Below are positions 1-7,815 of a DNA stretch of 45,123 bases, piece by piece. Each line of letters opens with the position of its first letter. Position 1 is the stretch's first letter. A model generated the notes under the pieces. It had not been told where the DNA came from. It ran no database searches and saw only the letters and a program-made list of their open reading frames with translations. Position numbers and translations under genes: made by a program. The stretch is from contig CAIXPS010000303.1 of NCBI GenBank assembly GCA_903921365.1, forward strand, positions 1-45,123. The letters run 5' to 3'. The stretch comes from an uncultured bacterium. Its GTDB lineage: Bacteria; Chloroflexota; Anaerolineae; J036; Brachytrichaceae.

Positions 1-261
1 CCCGATCTTCTCGGTCACGCGCTCCGGCTCGATGGCGCACTCGCCAATCAGCCATGGGCGGATCAGGCGCAACGCGCCGTCGACCAGCGACTGGCTGGTG
101 TACACGCTGCCGATGCCGGTCAGTTGCTTGCCATTCACTGTCTCGTCAGTGACGACCTCGACGAGCGTATGCAGGTTCTCTTCAGGCTCGATCTCAGTAT
201 CCCAGCCACCCTCAGGCGTGCTGCCCAGCAGCGGGATCACGCGCACTTCGATTATTTTCAT
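1..261 (-). CDS. Mandelate racemase/muconate lactonizing enzyme family protein (N-terminal part; gene runs off the window)
   Basis: Reading from the ATG at 261 towards position 1 gives 87 residues starting MKIIEVRVIPLLG, with a later segment reading GIGSVYTSQSLVDGAL and RPWLIGE. This is the capping-domain N-terminus of the enolase superfamily (MR/MLE type, often sugar-acid dehydratases). The catalytic barrel with its Lys and metal ligands lies outside the window, so substrate and activity cannot be judged. The ATG is preceded by a GGAG-type ribosome binding site and by a good promoter (278-305). It is divergent from the URO-D genes starting at 363, which suggests a shared sugar-acid catabolic role. 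Family assignment is fairly safe; the exact enzyme is not. Confidence 0.72.
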   Translation of the reverse strand, partial: MKIIEVRVIPLLGSTPEGGWDTEIEPEENLHTLVEVVTDETVNGKQLTGIGSVYTSQSLVDGALRLIRPWLIGECAIEPERVTEKIG

Positions 262-277
262 TTCCAACTCCACCCCG

Positions 278-305
278 ATCATAGGTTGATTTGTTAATTC
301 GTCAA
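278..305 (-). promoter_or_regulatory. Sigma70-type promoter for the MR/MLE gene
   Basis: On the minus strand, TTGACG (300-305) is followed after 16 nt by TATGAT (278-283), about 17 nt before the ATG at 261. Both hexamers are close to the sigma70 consensus. Prediction from sequence only. Confidence 0.45.
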
Positions 306-362
306 TTCGTGTTCTTCGCTCTAAAATGGGGGATAGTCAAGATTATCGGAGGCCAAGCACTC

Positions 363-1505
363 ATGAAGACCCTAACATCCCGCGAACGTGTCCTGCGAGC
401 GCTCAACCATCAGGAAGTAGACCGCGTGCCCATCGACCTGGGCGGCACCCAGAATAGCACCATAGGCACCGGCGCCTATAACAACCTGAAGAATTACCTC
501 GGCGTCGACGCGCCGACCGTAGTGATCAACCGCGCCTTCGATATCGTCCGCATGGATGAGCGGGTGCTGACCCGCCTTCCGGTCGATACGCGCCCTCTCT
601 TCGCCAATCCGCCAGCGCACACGCAGAGTCGTTGGATCGATGACCGGACGTTGATCGACGATTGGGGCGTCACGTATCGCCGGCCCGAGGGCTGGCATCA
701 ACTGGACATGGTGGCGCACCCGCTTGCCGAGGCCACGATTGCCGACCTGGATTCCTACGCCTGGCCTGACGTGGAGGACCCGGCGCGCTATGCCGGGCTG
801 GCTGAACTGGCGCGTGATCTACACGAGAACACACCCTACGCCGTCTGTGCTTCCACGATGGACACTACCATCTTCGACCGCGCCTGGGAACTGCGCGGCA
901 TGCAGCAGTTCCTCGAAGATATGCTTGCCGATCCCGAGTTTGCCATCGCACTGTTGGAGAAGGTGGCCGATCTGCAATTCCGGCGGCACGAGTGTTTCCT
1001 GCGCGAGGTGGGCAAATACATCGACGTGCTCATGATATCCGACGACATGGGTGTGCAACGCGGCTCGCTATTGCGCCCACAGCTCTATCGCAAGATGATC
1101 AAGCCGTTCCACGCGCGTTACGTCCAGGTGATCCGTGAGCATACCGGCGCAAAAATCCTGAACCATGCCTGCGGCAGTATCGTCGACCTGGTCGAGGACT
1201 ATATCGAGATCGGCATCGATGCCTGCAATCCCATGCAGGTCTCCGCGGCCGGCATGTCGCCGCAGAACCTCAAGGCGCGGTTCGGCGGGCGCATGTCGTT
1301 CTGGGGCGGCATCGATACGCAGCACATTCTGCCGGAAGGCTCCCCCGACGATGTGCGCCAGGCCGTGCGCTCCACGCTGGATGCCATGAGGCTGGACGGC
1401 GACTATGTCCTTGGCGCCGTTCACAATGTGCAGGACGATGTCCCACCCGCCAACGTCTGGGCGATGCTCGACGAGGCCGCAACGTATCAACCTGACCGAG
1501 GCTAA
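363..1505 (+). CDS. URO-D (uroporphyrinogen decarboxylase/MtaA) superfamily protein, paralogue 1
   Basis: The protein has 380 residues from the ATG at 363, chosen because GGAGG at 348-352 sits correctly before it; an upstream in-frame ATG at 291 lacks such a site. The N-terminus reads SRERVLRALNHQEVDRVPID, the usual opening of URO-D-fold TIM barrels of the methyltransferase/unknown-function branch. The MRQAGR-type Arg motif of true HemE is absent. An H-x-C-G motif (NHACGS) marks the presumed zinc site near the barrel end; the C-terminal cysteine of MtaA is replaced by a segment reading AVHNVQDDVPPANV. It precedes paralogue 2 by 15 nt, so the two are probably co-transcribed and may form a heteromer. 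The reaction is unknown; a methyl-transfer or sugar-linked lyase role is inference. Confidence 0.85.
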   Translation: MKTLTSRERVLRALNHQEVDRVPIDLGGTQNSTIGTGAYNNLKNYLGVDAPTVVINRAFDIVRMDERVLTRLPVDTRPLFANPPAHTQSRWIDDRTLIDDWGVTYRRPEGWHQLDMVAHPLAEATIADLDSYAWPDVEDPARYAGLAELARDLHENTPYAVCASTMDTTIFDRAWELRGMQQFLEDMLADPEFAIALLEKVADLQFRRHECFLREVGKYIDVLMISDDMGVQRGSLLRPQLYRKMIKPFHARYVQVIREHTGAKILNHACGSIVDLVEDYIEIGIDACNPMQVSAAGMSPQNLKARFGGRMSFWGGIDTQHILPEGSPDDVRQAVRSTLDAMRLDGDYVLGAVHNVQDDVPPANVWAMLDEAATYQPDRG

Positions 1506-1520
1506 GCAAGAGGTAAAACA

Positions 1521-2558
1521 ATGAATCCACGTGAACGCGTTCAAGCCGCGCTTTCCTTCCAGCCCGTCGACAAGATTGCACTGGAGATACATCCTTCGCC
1601 GGGTGGTCTGCACAACCACGGCCAGAAACTACTCGATCTTATGCGCGCGTGCGGGCACGACTTTGACGATCAGCGCGGATTAGCGTTGCCGGTGGTTCCC
1701 GCAGAGGATTTTGACTCAGAAGGCCGTTATCATCGCATTGCAACGGATGACTGGGGCACGACGTGGGATTACCGCATCTTTGGCGTGTGGGGACATCGCA
1801 TCAAGTATCCGCTGCAGGACATCTCCTGCCTGAAAGAGTGGCGTCCTCCGGCGATTGAAAAGCTGCAGGGACAGCGGTTGGAACGGGCGCGGGCGGAAGC
1901 TGCGGCGCATCGCCAGACGTTTTACCAGATGGGCGGAGGCGTCAGCTTGTTTGAGACGATGCAGTCGCTGCGCCCGTATGAGGACCTATTGATCGACATC
2001 GTCGACGACACGAGCGAGATTAACCATCTGGCCGACCTGCTGATGGACTATTACACGGTGGTGATTGAGAATGCTCTGGCGATTGGCGTCGATGCCATTA
2101 CAGTAGGCGATGACTATGGGACGCAACAGGCGCTTATCCTGTCGCCCAAAACGTTTCGGCGCTTTTTTCTGCCGCGGTACCGCGCGCTGTTTGAGCCCAT
2201 CAAACGCGCAGGCAAGCGCATCGTGTTTCACTCCTGCGGCAGGATCGAACCGATTCTGGCCGATTTGCGATCCGTCGGCGTCGACGCCATCTGGCCTCAA
2301 CTGCCGCTCTTCGACTCACGTCATCTCGCGCAACTCAGCCGCGATCTGGGGCTGGTACTGATGCTCCATCCCGACCGCGGCGAACTGATGCAACGGGGCT
2401 CCCCACAACAGGTTCGCGACTACCTGTTGCGCCTGGTCGACGACTATCACTGCCTCTCCGGTGGCTCCTGGCTGTACCTCGAAGTCGATCCCGGCTTTGC
2501 GTGGCCCAATGTCCAGGCAATGTTTGAAACGGTGATACAGATGAGGAATTTACGGTAG
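1521..2558 (+). CDS. URO-D superfamily protein, paralogue 2
   Basis: This 345-residue protein begins MNPRERVQAALSFQPVDKIA, the URO-D/MtaA-like start, after an AGAGGT ribosome binding site. A GDDYG segment mid-protein and an H-S-C-G motif in the second half correspond to the substrate-pocket loop and the H-x-C zinc ligands of methylcobalamin:CoM methyltransferase relatives. There is no HemE Arg motif, so a heme-pathway role is unlikely. It lies 15 nt behind paralogue 1 and its last 9 bases overlap the last 9 bases of the convergent PIG-L gene. Sequence divergence from paralogue 1 is large, which argues for different substrates rather than recent duplication. Confidence 0.84.
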   Translation: MNPRERVQAALSFQPVDKIALEIHPSPGGLHNHGQKLLDLMRACGHDFDDQRGLALPVVPAEDFDSEGRYHRIATDDWGTTWDYRIFGVWGHRIKYPLQDISCLKEWRPPAIEKLQGQRLERARAEAAAHRQTFYQMGGGVSLFETMQSLRPYEDLLIDIVDDTSEINHLADLLMDYYTVVIENALAIGVDAITVGDDYGTQQALILSPKTFRRFFLPRYRALFEPIKRAGKRIVFHSCGRIEPILADLRSVGVDAIWPQLPLFDSRHLAQLSRDLGLVLMLHPDRGELMQRGSPQQVRDYLLRLVDDYHCLSGGSWLYLEVDPGFAWPNVQAMFETVIQMRNLR

Positions 2559-3263
2559 GAAATTTCCCGCGTGCACTCTTGGCCACGCCAGCGCCGGCTT
2601 GAATCCCTCGGCGTATTCCACTCCGCATTGGATGCCGCGAAACGCGCCGACCACCTGTGAATACTTCACCAGGTCCCAGCCGCCTGAGGTCTGCATGTTC
2701 GCCATCTGGCTCTTGTGCAGCCGGATCAGCTCACACTTGCGCTCGAATACGCCCGTGATGTCCACGTAGTGCGTCGGCTGCCACTCCAGCCCGGTGATCG
2801 CGTCCATGTAATACAGCGGCGGCGTCTTCGGCAGCGGATCGTGCGCAGTGAAGATCGTCTTCACCGCTGCCAGCATCACGGCGTGAAACGCAATCTGGCT
2901 GGTGACGGTGTGGTCGGTGTTGTAGTCCACCGGCGGCGGCGCAAACACAAAGTCGGCTCTGGCCTCGCGCAACACGTCGATCAGCCAGTTGCGCGCCTCG
3001 TCGCTGTCGCGGATGTACTCGTCCGACTGCCCCATGCACACATACCGCCCGCCCAGCCCTAGCGCGACCGCGGTCGCCTCGCCTTCGCGGATGCGCGCGA
3101 TCTCCGCGTAGGGCGTGCGCGGGTTGTACTGCGCGCCCTTGTCGCCGTTGGAAATGACGACGTTTGTAAAGGTGTGCCCGCCCTGCTGTTGATACTTGAT
3201 CAACGTGCCGAGGCAGTTCAGTTCGATATCATCCTGGTGCGCGCCGATGCTGACAATATTCAT
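2550..3263 (-). CDS. PIG-L family deacetylase (LmbE-like)
   Basis: The protein has 237 residues starting MNIVSIGAHQDDIEL. The A-H-x-D-D motif near residue 8 is the zinc-binding signature of the PIG-L/LmbE N-acetylglucosaminyl deacetylase family, and a later YNTDHTVT segment supplies the expected distal His ligand region. The start at 3263 is chosen because GGAGG lies at 3270-3274; longer upstream extensions have no such site and would run into the repeat upstream. Family members remove the acetyl group from GlcNAc-like sugars, so it fits a glycan catabolism locus. It follows the GNAT gene by 61 nt on the same strand, and its 3' end overlaps URO-D paralogue 2. Confidence 0.85.
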   Translation of the reverse strand: MNIVSIGAHQDDIELNCLGTLIKYQQQGGHTFTNVVISNGDKGAQYNPRTPYAEIARIREGEATAVALGLGGRYVCMGQSDEYIRDSDEARNWLIDVLREARADFVFAPPPVDYNTDHTVTSQIAFHAVMLAAVKTIFTAHDPLPKTPPLYYMDAITGLEWQPTHYVDITGVFERKCELIRLHKSQMANMQTSGGWDLVKYSQVVGAFRGIQCGVEYAEGFKPALAWPRVHAGNFLP

Positions 3264-3282
3264 AAAGTCCTCCGCAGAAAGA

Positions 3283-3311
3283 GAGATTGGGGATATGAGA
3301 TTGGAGATTGG
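3283..3311. repeat. Short intergenic repeat, three copies of GAGATTGG
   Basis: GAGATTGG occurs at 3283-3290, 3297-3304 and 3304-3311 between the GNAT stop and the PIG-L ribosome binding site. It resembles the simple intergenic repeats seen in many Chloroflexota genomes (from memory, not checked). No function is proposed. Confidence 0.5.
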
Positions 3312-3324
3312 TATGAACGCGATT

Positions 3325-4107
3325 CTACACGTTTTGACTGGCCGGGGCTTCGTAATGGTAGTAGGTGTATTGAGCCGTGAAGCCGGCTTTGGCATACGCG
3401 GCGAGGGCATTGGGGTTGTTCAACATGACTTGCAGATACATCTGCGCGGCATTGTGACCCTTGCCCCATTCGGCCAGCGCGCGCAGGATGGCCGTGGCTG
3501 CCCCTCGCCGTCGATACTGCGGTAGCGTCTCCATGCAGAAAATGCCCGTCCAACTGCGCTCGGTAACGCCCAGCCCGACGCCAGCTGGCTGACCGTCGAT
3601 ACGCGCTAATGCAAAACATGCGCGCGGGCCGATGCGCTCGACGATGCTGCGCCGCATGGCGCGCTCGTGTTCTTTCATTCCGTCGCCCTCGGCATAGGTG
3701 TTGAACCACACATCGTCGAGGTCGCCAAGGGTCACATCAATTCCCGTTCCGCGCATCGCGCGACCAGCGTGTTCGAGCACCCCATCCGTTGGCGCCGTCT
3801 GTGCATTCGTGTGGCGCACGCCGATGTAACCGCGTCGCGCCAGTTCGCCCTCCAGTTCTGTGGGTTGCGCAGCCGGGCACATTTGGAAAATGGGGCGCCT
3901 GTTGTGGCGCGCGTAGAAGTCGTCGACCAGACACATGCGCGTCTGCATGTCCATATCGCCATGGCACTCATTCGGCCACACCGAGTTTGCGCGCGCCGTC
4001 ACGCCATGATGAAAGCGCATCCGCCAGCCGTCGACGATCTGCACGACGGAGGCTGGCCAGGCGTTGTAGGCAAGCTCTTCGATCAGTCTGATTTCTGCAA
4101 TGTGCAT
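3325..4107 (-). CDS. GNAT family N-acetyltransferase
   Basis: The 260-residue protein has the GNAT core in its C-terminal half: a strand reading GVGLGVTERSWTGIFCMETLP followed by the acetyl-CoA loop RRRGAATAILRALAEWG (the Q/R-x-x-G-x-G/A signature) and a C-terminal strand with AYAKAGFT. The N-terminal half is a second, degenerate domain. The acceptor is unknown. There is no ribosome binding site; instead TACAAT lies 6 nt before the ATG, so the mRNA may be leaderless. It probably forms an operon with the PIG-L deacetylase downstream and is divergent from the Rieske oxygenase. Confidence 0.85.
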   Translation of the reverse strand: MHIAEIRLIEELAYNAWPASVVQIVDGWRMRFHHGVTARANSVWPNECHGDMDMQTRMCLVDDFYARHNRRPIFQMCPAAQPTELEGELARRGYIGVRHTNAQTAPTDGVLEHAGRAMRGTGIDVTLGDLDDVWFNTYAEGDGMKEHERAMRRSIVERIGPRACFALARIDGQPAGVGLGVTERSWTGIFCMETLPQYRRRGAATAILRALAEWGKGHNAAQMYLQVMLNNPNALAAYAKAGFTAQYTYYHYEAPASQNV

Positions 4108-4113
4108 GCGATG

Positions 4114-4119
4114 ATTGTA
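4114..4119 (-). promoter_or_regulatory. -10 box TACAAT of the GNAT/PIG-L operon
   Basis: TACAAT on the minus strand ends 6 nt before the ATG at 4107. With no Shine-Dalgarno sequence this predicts transcription starting at or beside the start codon. A good -35 hexamer is not visible. Confidence 0.4.
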
Positions 4120-4141
4120 AAGACATTTTCACGCGCCGGAC

Positions 4142-4147
4142 TAAAAT
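4142..4147 (+). promoter_or_regulatory. -10 box TAAAAT of the Rieske oxygenase gene
   Basis: TAAAAT ends 6 nt before the ATG at 4154 and no ribosome binding site is present, which again predicts a leaderless transcript. This box and the minus-strand -10 box (4114-4119) are only 22 nt apart, so the two divergent promoters overlap and probably exclude each other. Confidence 0.4.
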
Positions 4148-4153
4148 GAACCT

Positions 4154-5143
4154 ATGTTACCGAACTACTGGTATGCCATCCTTGAGTCAAACGAAGTAAA
4201 ACGTGGCAAGCCGCTTGGCGTGACGCGCCTGGGTGAGAAACTGGTTGTGTGGCGCAATGAGCGCGGTGAGGTTGCCGTTCTGCATGAAACCTGTCCGCAT
4301 CGCGGCGTCGCGTTGAGCACAGGGCGACTCATCGGCGATTGCGTCGAGTGCCCGTTCCACGGTTTTCAATTCAACGCCGCCGGGAGCTGCACGCTCATCC
4401 CGGCCAACGGGAAAAACACGCTTGTGCCAAAAGCGTTCAACGCCGCTGCCTATGTGACGAAAGAGGCGCATGGTTTCATCTGGGTCTGGCACGGCGAGCC
4501 GCGCGCTCTTGCGGCACTTCCGCCTTTGCCGTTTTTCGACGATATCGATGATAGTTACAGCTATCTCACGTTGCGCGATCACTGGCCCGTGCATTACACG
4601 CGCGCGATCGAGAATCAGCTCGATGTCGTGCATCTGCCGTTCATCCACAAAACCACCATCGGGCGCGGTGGGCATACACTGGTTGATGGGCCGTATGTCA
4701 AGCTCGACAGCGACCGCTTATTGGTCTGGGTCGACAATCGCGTCGACGACGGCGCGCCCCCGCGCAAGTGGAGCGAAATGACGGAACCCGCGCGGCTGCC
4801 GTTGCTTACTTTCATTTTCCCGAACATTTGGCAGAATCACCTGGGCGACAACTTGCGCATAGTCATCGCCTTTGTGCCGATTGATGACGAGAATACGATG
4901 CTGTACCTGCGGCAATACCAACGCATCTCTCGCGCGCCGGTGCTGCGCACAGTATTTGACTACGTTGCGCGTCTGGGTAATATAGTCATCCTCAATCAAG
5001 ACAAACGCGCGGTGGTGACGGAATTGCCGCCGAAAACCTGGGCTGGCATGGATGAGGCGCTCATCCAGGGTGACCGGCCGATCATCCTGTTCCGGCAGCG
5101 GCGCAAGGAACTCCTTGAGGCTGCTGGTTTGCCGACGCACTAG
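4154..5143 (+). CDS. Rieske [2Fe-2S] non-heme iron oxygenase, alpha subunit (O-demethylase/hydroxylase type)
   Basis: The 329-residue protein has the complete Rieske motif: C47-P-H49-R-G and C66-P-F-H69-G. The mononuclear iron site follows as N154, D157, H160 and H165 (D-x2-H-x4-H). The length and the single-subunit layout fit the vanillate O-demethylase/phenylpropionate dioxygenase-like branch, whose members oxidatively demethylate or hydroxylate aromatic or alicyclic substrates. No ferredoxin or reductase gene lies nearby, so electrons must come from a partner encoded elsewhere. The gene stands alone at the head of the + run; an 82-nt gap with two competing hairpins separates it from the DegT gene. 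The substrate is unknown. Confidence 0.88.
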   Translation: MLPNYWYAILESNEVKRGKPLGVTRLGEKLVVWRNERGEVAVLHETCPHRGVALSTGRLIGDCVECPFHGFQFNAAGSCTLIPANGKNTLVPKAFNAAAYVTKEAHGFIWVWHGEPRALAALPPLPFFDDIDDSYSYLTLRDHWPVHYTRAIENQLDVVHLPFIHKTTIGRGGHTLVDGPYVKLDSDRLLVWVDNRVDDGAPPRKWSEMTEPARLPLLTFIFPNIWQNHLGDNLRIVIAFVPIDDENTMLYLRQYQRISRAPVLRTVFDYVARLGNIVILNQDKRAVVTELPPKTWAGMDEALIQGDRPIILFRQRRKELLEAAGLPTH

Positions 5144-5151
5144 GAAACACC

Positions 5152-5208
5152 GCAGTGCAACTACCGCGTGAACAAGGGATGCGTTCCGTCAGCAGTTGCA
5201 CTGCTGAC
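5152..5208 (+). promoter_or_regulatory. Two mutually exclusive hairpins in the leader of the DegT gene
   Basis: GCAGTGCAACT (5152-5162) is exactly complementary to AGTTGCACTGC (5194-5204), an 11-bp stem with a 31-nt loop. The same segment also forms GTCAGCAGT/ACTGCTGAC (5188-5196 with 5200-5208), a 9-bp stem with a 3-nt loop. The two cannot form together. The structure ends 6 nt before the AGGAGG ribosome binding site (5215-5220) of the DegT gene. It could be a translational switch, or just a read-through hairpin after the Rieske gene; no U tract follows. Confidence 0.4.
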
Positions 5209-5225
5209 GATGATAGGAGGCACAA

Positions 5226-6458
5226 ATGCCAAAGTTAGCCGTTTTAGCCATTAATGGCGGTGAGAAGCGTTGCAATGTCGTATGGCCCACCTGGCCGATG
5301 TGGGACGACCACGAGCGCCAAGGTCTGCTTGCCGTGCTCGAGTCCGGCAAGTGGTGGTACGGCGACCGCGTCAAGGAGTTCGAGGAGAAGTTCGCCGCGT
5401 TCCAGAGCGCCTTGTATGGCGTGACAGCCACAAGCGGGACGACCGCGCTCGAAACCGCTTTGGTTGCGCTTGGCATCGGCAACGGCGACGAGGTCATCGT
5501 CCCGCCGTACACCTTCGTCGCCACGGCCAGCGCCGTGTTGCGTGTCGGTGCGATCCCGATTTTTGCCGATATCCAACCGCACACGCTGTGCATCGACCCC
5601 GACGATGTCGCGCGCAAGATCACGGCGCGCACGAAAGCCATCATCCCGGTGCACCTGGCCGGCTATGTCGCCGACCTGGATCGGCTGGGCGAGATCGCCG
5701 CGGCGCATCATCTCGCGTTGATCGAGGACGCTTGTCACTCCTGGGGCAGCCAGTGGAAGGGCAAAGGCACGGGCGCCATCGGCGCCTGCGGCGTGTTCAG
5801 CTTCCAGGCATCCAAGAACATCACCAGCGCTGAGGGCGGGATCATTCTCACCGATAACGAACAACTGGCCGATGATTGCCGCAGCTTCACCAACGTCGGG
5901 CGGCGCAAGGGCGGCGCGTGGTATCAGCACTTTAACGCTGGCAGCAACCTGCGCCTGACCGAATTCCAGGCCGCATTGCTGCTCGCGCAGCTCACCCGTC
6001 TCGAAGCGCATACGCTGACGCGCCAGACCAACGCGGACATCATCACGCAGGGGCTGCGCGGTTTGCCAGGAATCATCCCGATCGAGAACGACTCGCGCAT
6101 CACGCGGCGCGGTTATCATCTGTACACCATTCGCCTCGACCTTGATGCGCTTGGGATCACCCGCGACCGTTTCGTCGACGCGCTGACCGCCGAGGGCGTG
6201 CCGGCGTCGGTCGGTTACACCATTCCGCTGTACAAGAACCCGTTGTTTGAGCGCATGAGCATCGACCCAACGTCGCGCCCGTATCTGGGCGACCGCGTCG
6301 ATTATCGCCAGGTCTCCTGCCCTGTGTGCGAGCAGGTCTGCGCCGACACCTGCTGGCTGTTTCATACGCTGTTGCTGGCCGACGAATCGGCCATGCGCGC
6401 TATTGTTGCGGCGATTCGCAAGGTGTGTGAAAATGTCGGTGAGTTACAACCCACATGA
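5226..6458 (+). CDS. DegT/DnrJ/EryC1/StrS family PLP-dependent aminotransferase
   Basis: The 410-residue protein shows the complete fold-type I sugar aminotransferase signature: SGTTAL for phosphate binding, a VPPYTF strand, EDACHSWG with the PLP-binding Asp, and FSFQASKNITSAEGG with the Schiff-base lysine at K197. Family members transfer an amino group from Glu or Gln to a keto-sugar or keto-cyclitol. The opening LAINGGEK and WPxWP style resembles scyllo-inosose aminotransferases such as StsC, but this is only an impression. It starts after AGGAGG. Its stop nearly touches the next gene (ATG at 6466), and Gfo/Idh and isomerase genes follow in the same run, which suggests one amino-sugar or amino-cyclitol pathway. 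Confidence 0.88.
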   Translation: MPKLAVLAINGGEKRCNVVWPTWPMWDDHERQGLLAVLESGKWWYGDRVKEFEEKFAAFQSALYGVTATSGTTALETALVALGIGNGDEVIVPPYTFVATASAVLRVGAIPIFADIQPHTLCIDPDDVARKITARTKAIIPVHLAGYVADLDRLGEIAAAHHLALIEDACHSWGSQWKGKGTGAIGACGVFSFQASKNITSAEGGIILTDNEQLADDCRSFTNVGRRKGGAWYQHFNAGSNLRLTEFQAALLLAQLTRLEAHTLTRQTNADIITQGLRGLPGIIPIENDSRITRRGYHLYTIRLDLDALGITRDRFVDALTAEGVPASVGYTIPLYKNPLFERMSIDPTSRPYLGDRVDYRQVSCPVCEQVCADTCWLFHTLLLADESAMRAIVAAIRKVCENVGELQPT

Positions 6459-6465
6459 GGTGACT

Positions 6466-7779
6466 ATGTCTATGGCACCCAAGGCAGTGTTCAAAGCATC
6501 AGCGGCCCAGGTCGATTTGAATCCTGCAATTGGCAGTTGGATGACTGGCTTCGCAGCGCGCGTTGCGCCGACGACCGGGACGCATGACCCGATCATGGCG
6601 CGCGCGGTGCTGCTCGACGATGGCAGGACGCGCCTGGCGATCGTGGCGTGCGACGTGATCGGTTTTACGCCAGCGGCGATTGCCGACATGCGTCACCGCA
6701 TCGCTAAAAAAAGCGCCATCTCCTCGGTCAATATCCTGATTACCTGCACGCACACGCACTCCGGGCCAGTCACTATGCCGTTCCGTGGCGCGATGGGACA
6801 CCTGAACGCCGACTGGCTGGCTGAGGCAGAGCACAAGATCGTGGAACTGGTGGCTGGGTTGCATAATGACCTTAAACCCGCCCTCTTCGCGCATGCTGCC
6901 GCGACCGTCCCCGACATCGGTTATAACCGCCAGGATCAGGCGCACGCCACTGATGAGGAGATGGTCATCGTTGCCATTGACGGCGCCGCAGGCGAGCCCA
7001 TCGCCACACTCGTGAATTACGCGACGCACCCGGTCGTGCTTGGCCCATCCAACCTGCTCTTCTCCGCCGACTATCCTGGCGAAATGGCGCGCAGCATCTC
7101 AGAACGTCGCGGGGGCATCGGCCTGTACCTGCAGGGCGCCTGCGGCGATATCGATCCGACAGTGTATCGCGATCGCGGCTGGGGCAGCGGCACTTTCGAC
7201 GACACGCGCGCTATTGGCGAGGCGCTGGCGTCTGCCGCGATGGGCGCGTTGCAAGGCGCGCCGCGCGCCAGCGAGGTTATGTTGCGCGTCAGCAGCAAGA
7301 TGCTTGAGGCGCCGCTCGATGAACCGCCGACCCCAGACGCGCTGACTGCGTTGATCGCAGGCTTCGAGGCCGACCAGCAGAAAGCGCTGGCCGCCTCCGA
7401 TACGATGAGCGAACAGGTAGCGCTGGCGATGCTCGAATGGGCGCATGAGTTGGAACAGGCGGTGGCAACGAACACACTGCAAAGAGTGCTGCCCAGCGAG
7501 TTGTTCATCGCCGCCATCAACGACATGCGTCTGATCGGCGTGCCCTTCGAGCCATACAGCGACATTGGCCTGCAGGTGAAGCGCAATCTTAGCCCGTTAC
7601 CAGTGATGTTCGCCGGTTACGCCAACGGCCTGTACGGTTATTGCCCCACAGCCTGGGCCAAGGATCAGGGCGGCTACGGCGCGGATAACTCGTGCCGCTG
7701 GTTCCCACGCATGCTTACCGCGGTGGGGTACGGGGCCGATGAACTGATTGTCAAAGAGTGTGCAGCACTCGGCCGTTGA
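6466..7779 (+). CDS. Neutral/alkaline ceramidase-like hydrolase
   Basis: The protein has 437 residues from the ATG at 6466, preceded by GAGG at 6457-6460; an in-frame ATG at 6403 lies inside the upstream gene and is less likely. Motifs match the neutral/non-lysosomal ceramidase N-terminal domain: THTHSGP near residue 95 (zinc-binding His pair), NYATHPV with another metal-ligand His, and QGACGDIDP, the counterpart of the family's nucleophile/structural Gly-Asp loop. It is much shorter than true ceramidases (about 650-780 residues), lacks their C-terminal Ig-like domain, and has no signal peptide. It is therefore probably a cytoplasmic amidase acting on a sugar amide or similar compound, not on sphingolipid. 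It is coupled to the DegT and Gfo/Idh genes. Confidence 0.78.
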   Translation: MSMAPKAVFKASAAQVDLNPAIGSWMTGFAARVAPTTGTHDPIMARAVLLDDGRTRLAIVACDVIGFTPAAIADMRHRIAKKSAISSVNILITCTHTHSGPVTMPFRGAMGHLNADWLAEAEHKIVELVAGLHNDLKPALFAHAAATVPDIGYNRQDQAHATDEEMVIVAIDGAAGEPIATLVNYATHPVVLGPSNLLFSADYPGEMARSISERRGGIGLYLQGACGDIDPTVYRDRGWGSGTFDDTRAIGEALASAAMGALQGAPRASEVMLRVSSKMLEAPLDEPPTPDALTALIAGFEADQQKALAASDTMSEQVALAMLEWAHELEQAVATNTLQRVLPSELFIAAINDMRLIGVPFEPYSDIGLQVKRNLSPLPVMFAGYANGLYGYCPTAWAKDQGGYGADNSCRWFPRMLTAVGYGADELIVKECAALGR

Positions 7780-7790
7780 TATTTCAATAT

Positions 7791-7804
7791 CGAGATAAAT
7801 CTCG
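7791..7804 (+). promoter_or_regulatory. Small hairpin before the Gfo/Idh ribosome binding site
   Basis: CGAGAT/ATCTCG with an AA centre (7791-7804) lies 2 nt before the GGAG site (7807-7810). It may slow ribosome access or be a processing site inside the operon. Weak evidence. Confidence 0.25.
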
Positions 7805-7815
7805 CAGGAGTCATG

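Noticed and set aside
5244-6365. Long open frame opposite the DegT gene
   Set aside because: It mirrors the codon pattern of a strongly supported gene in GC-rich DNA, is rich in Arg and Ala, and shows no domain.
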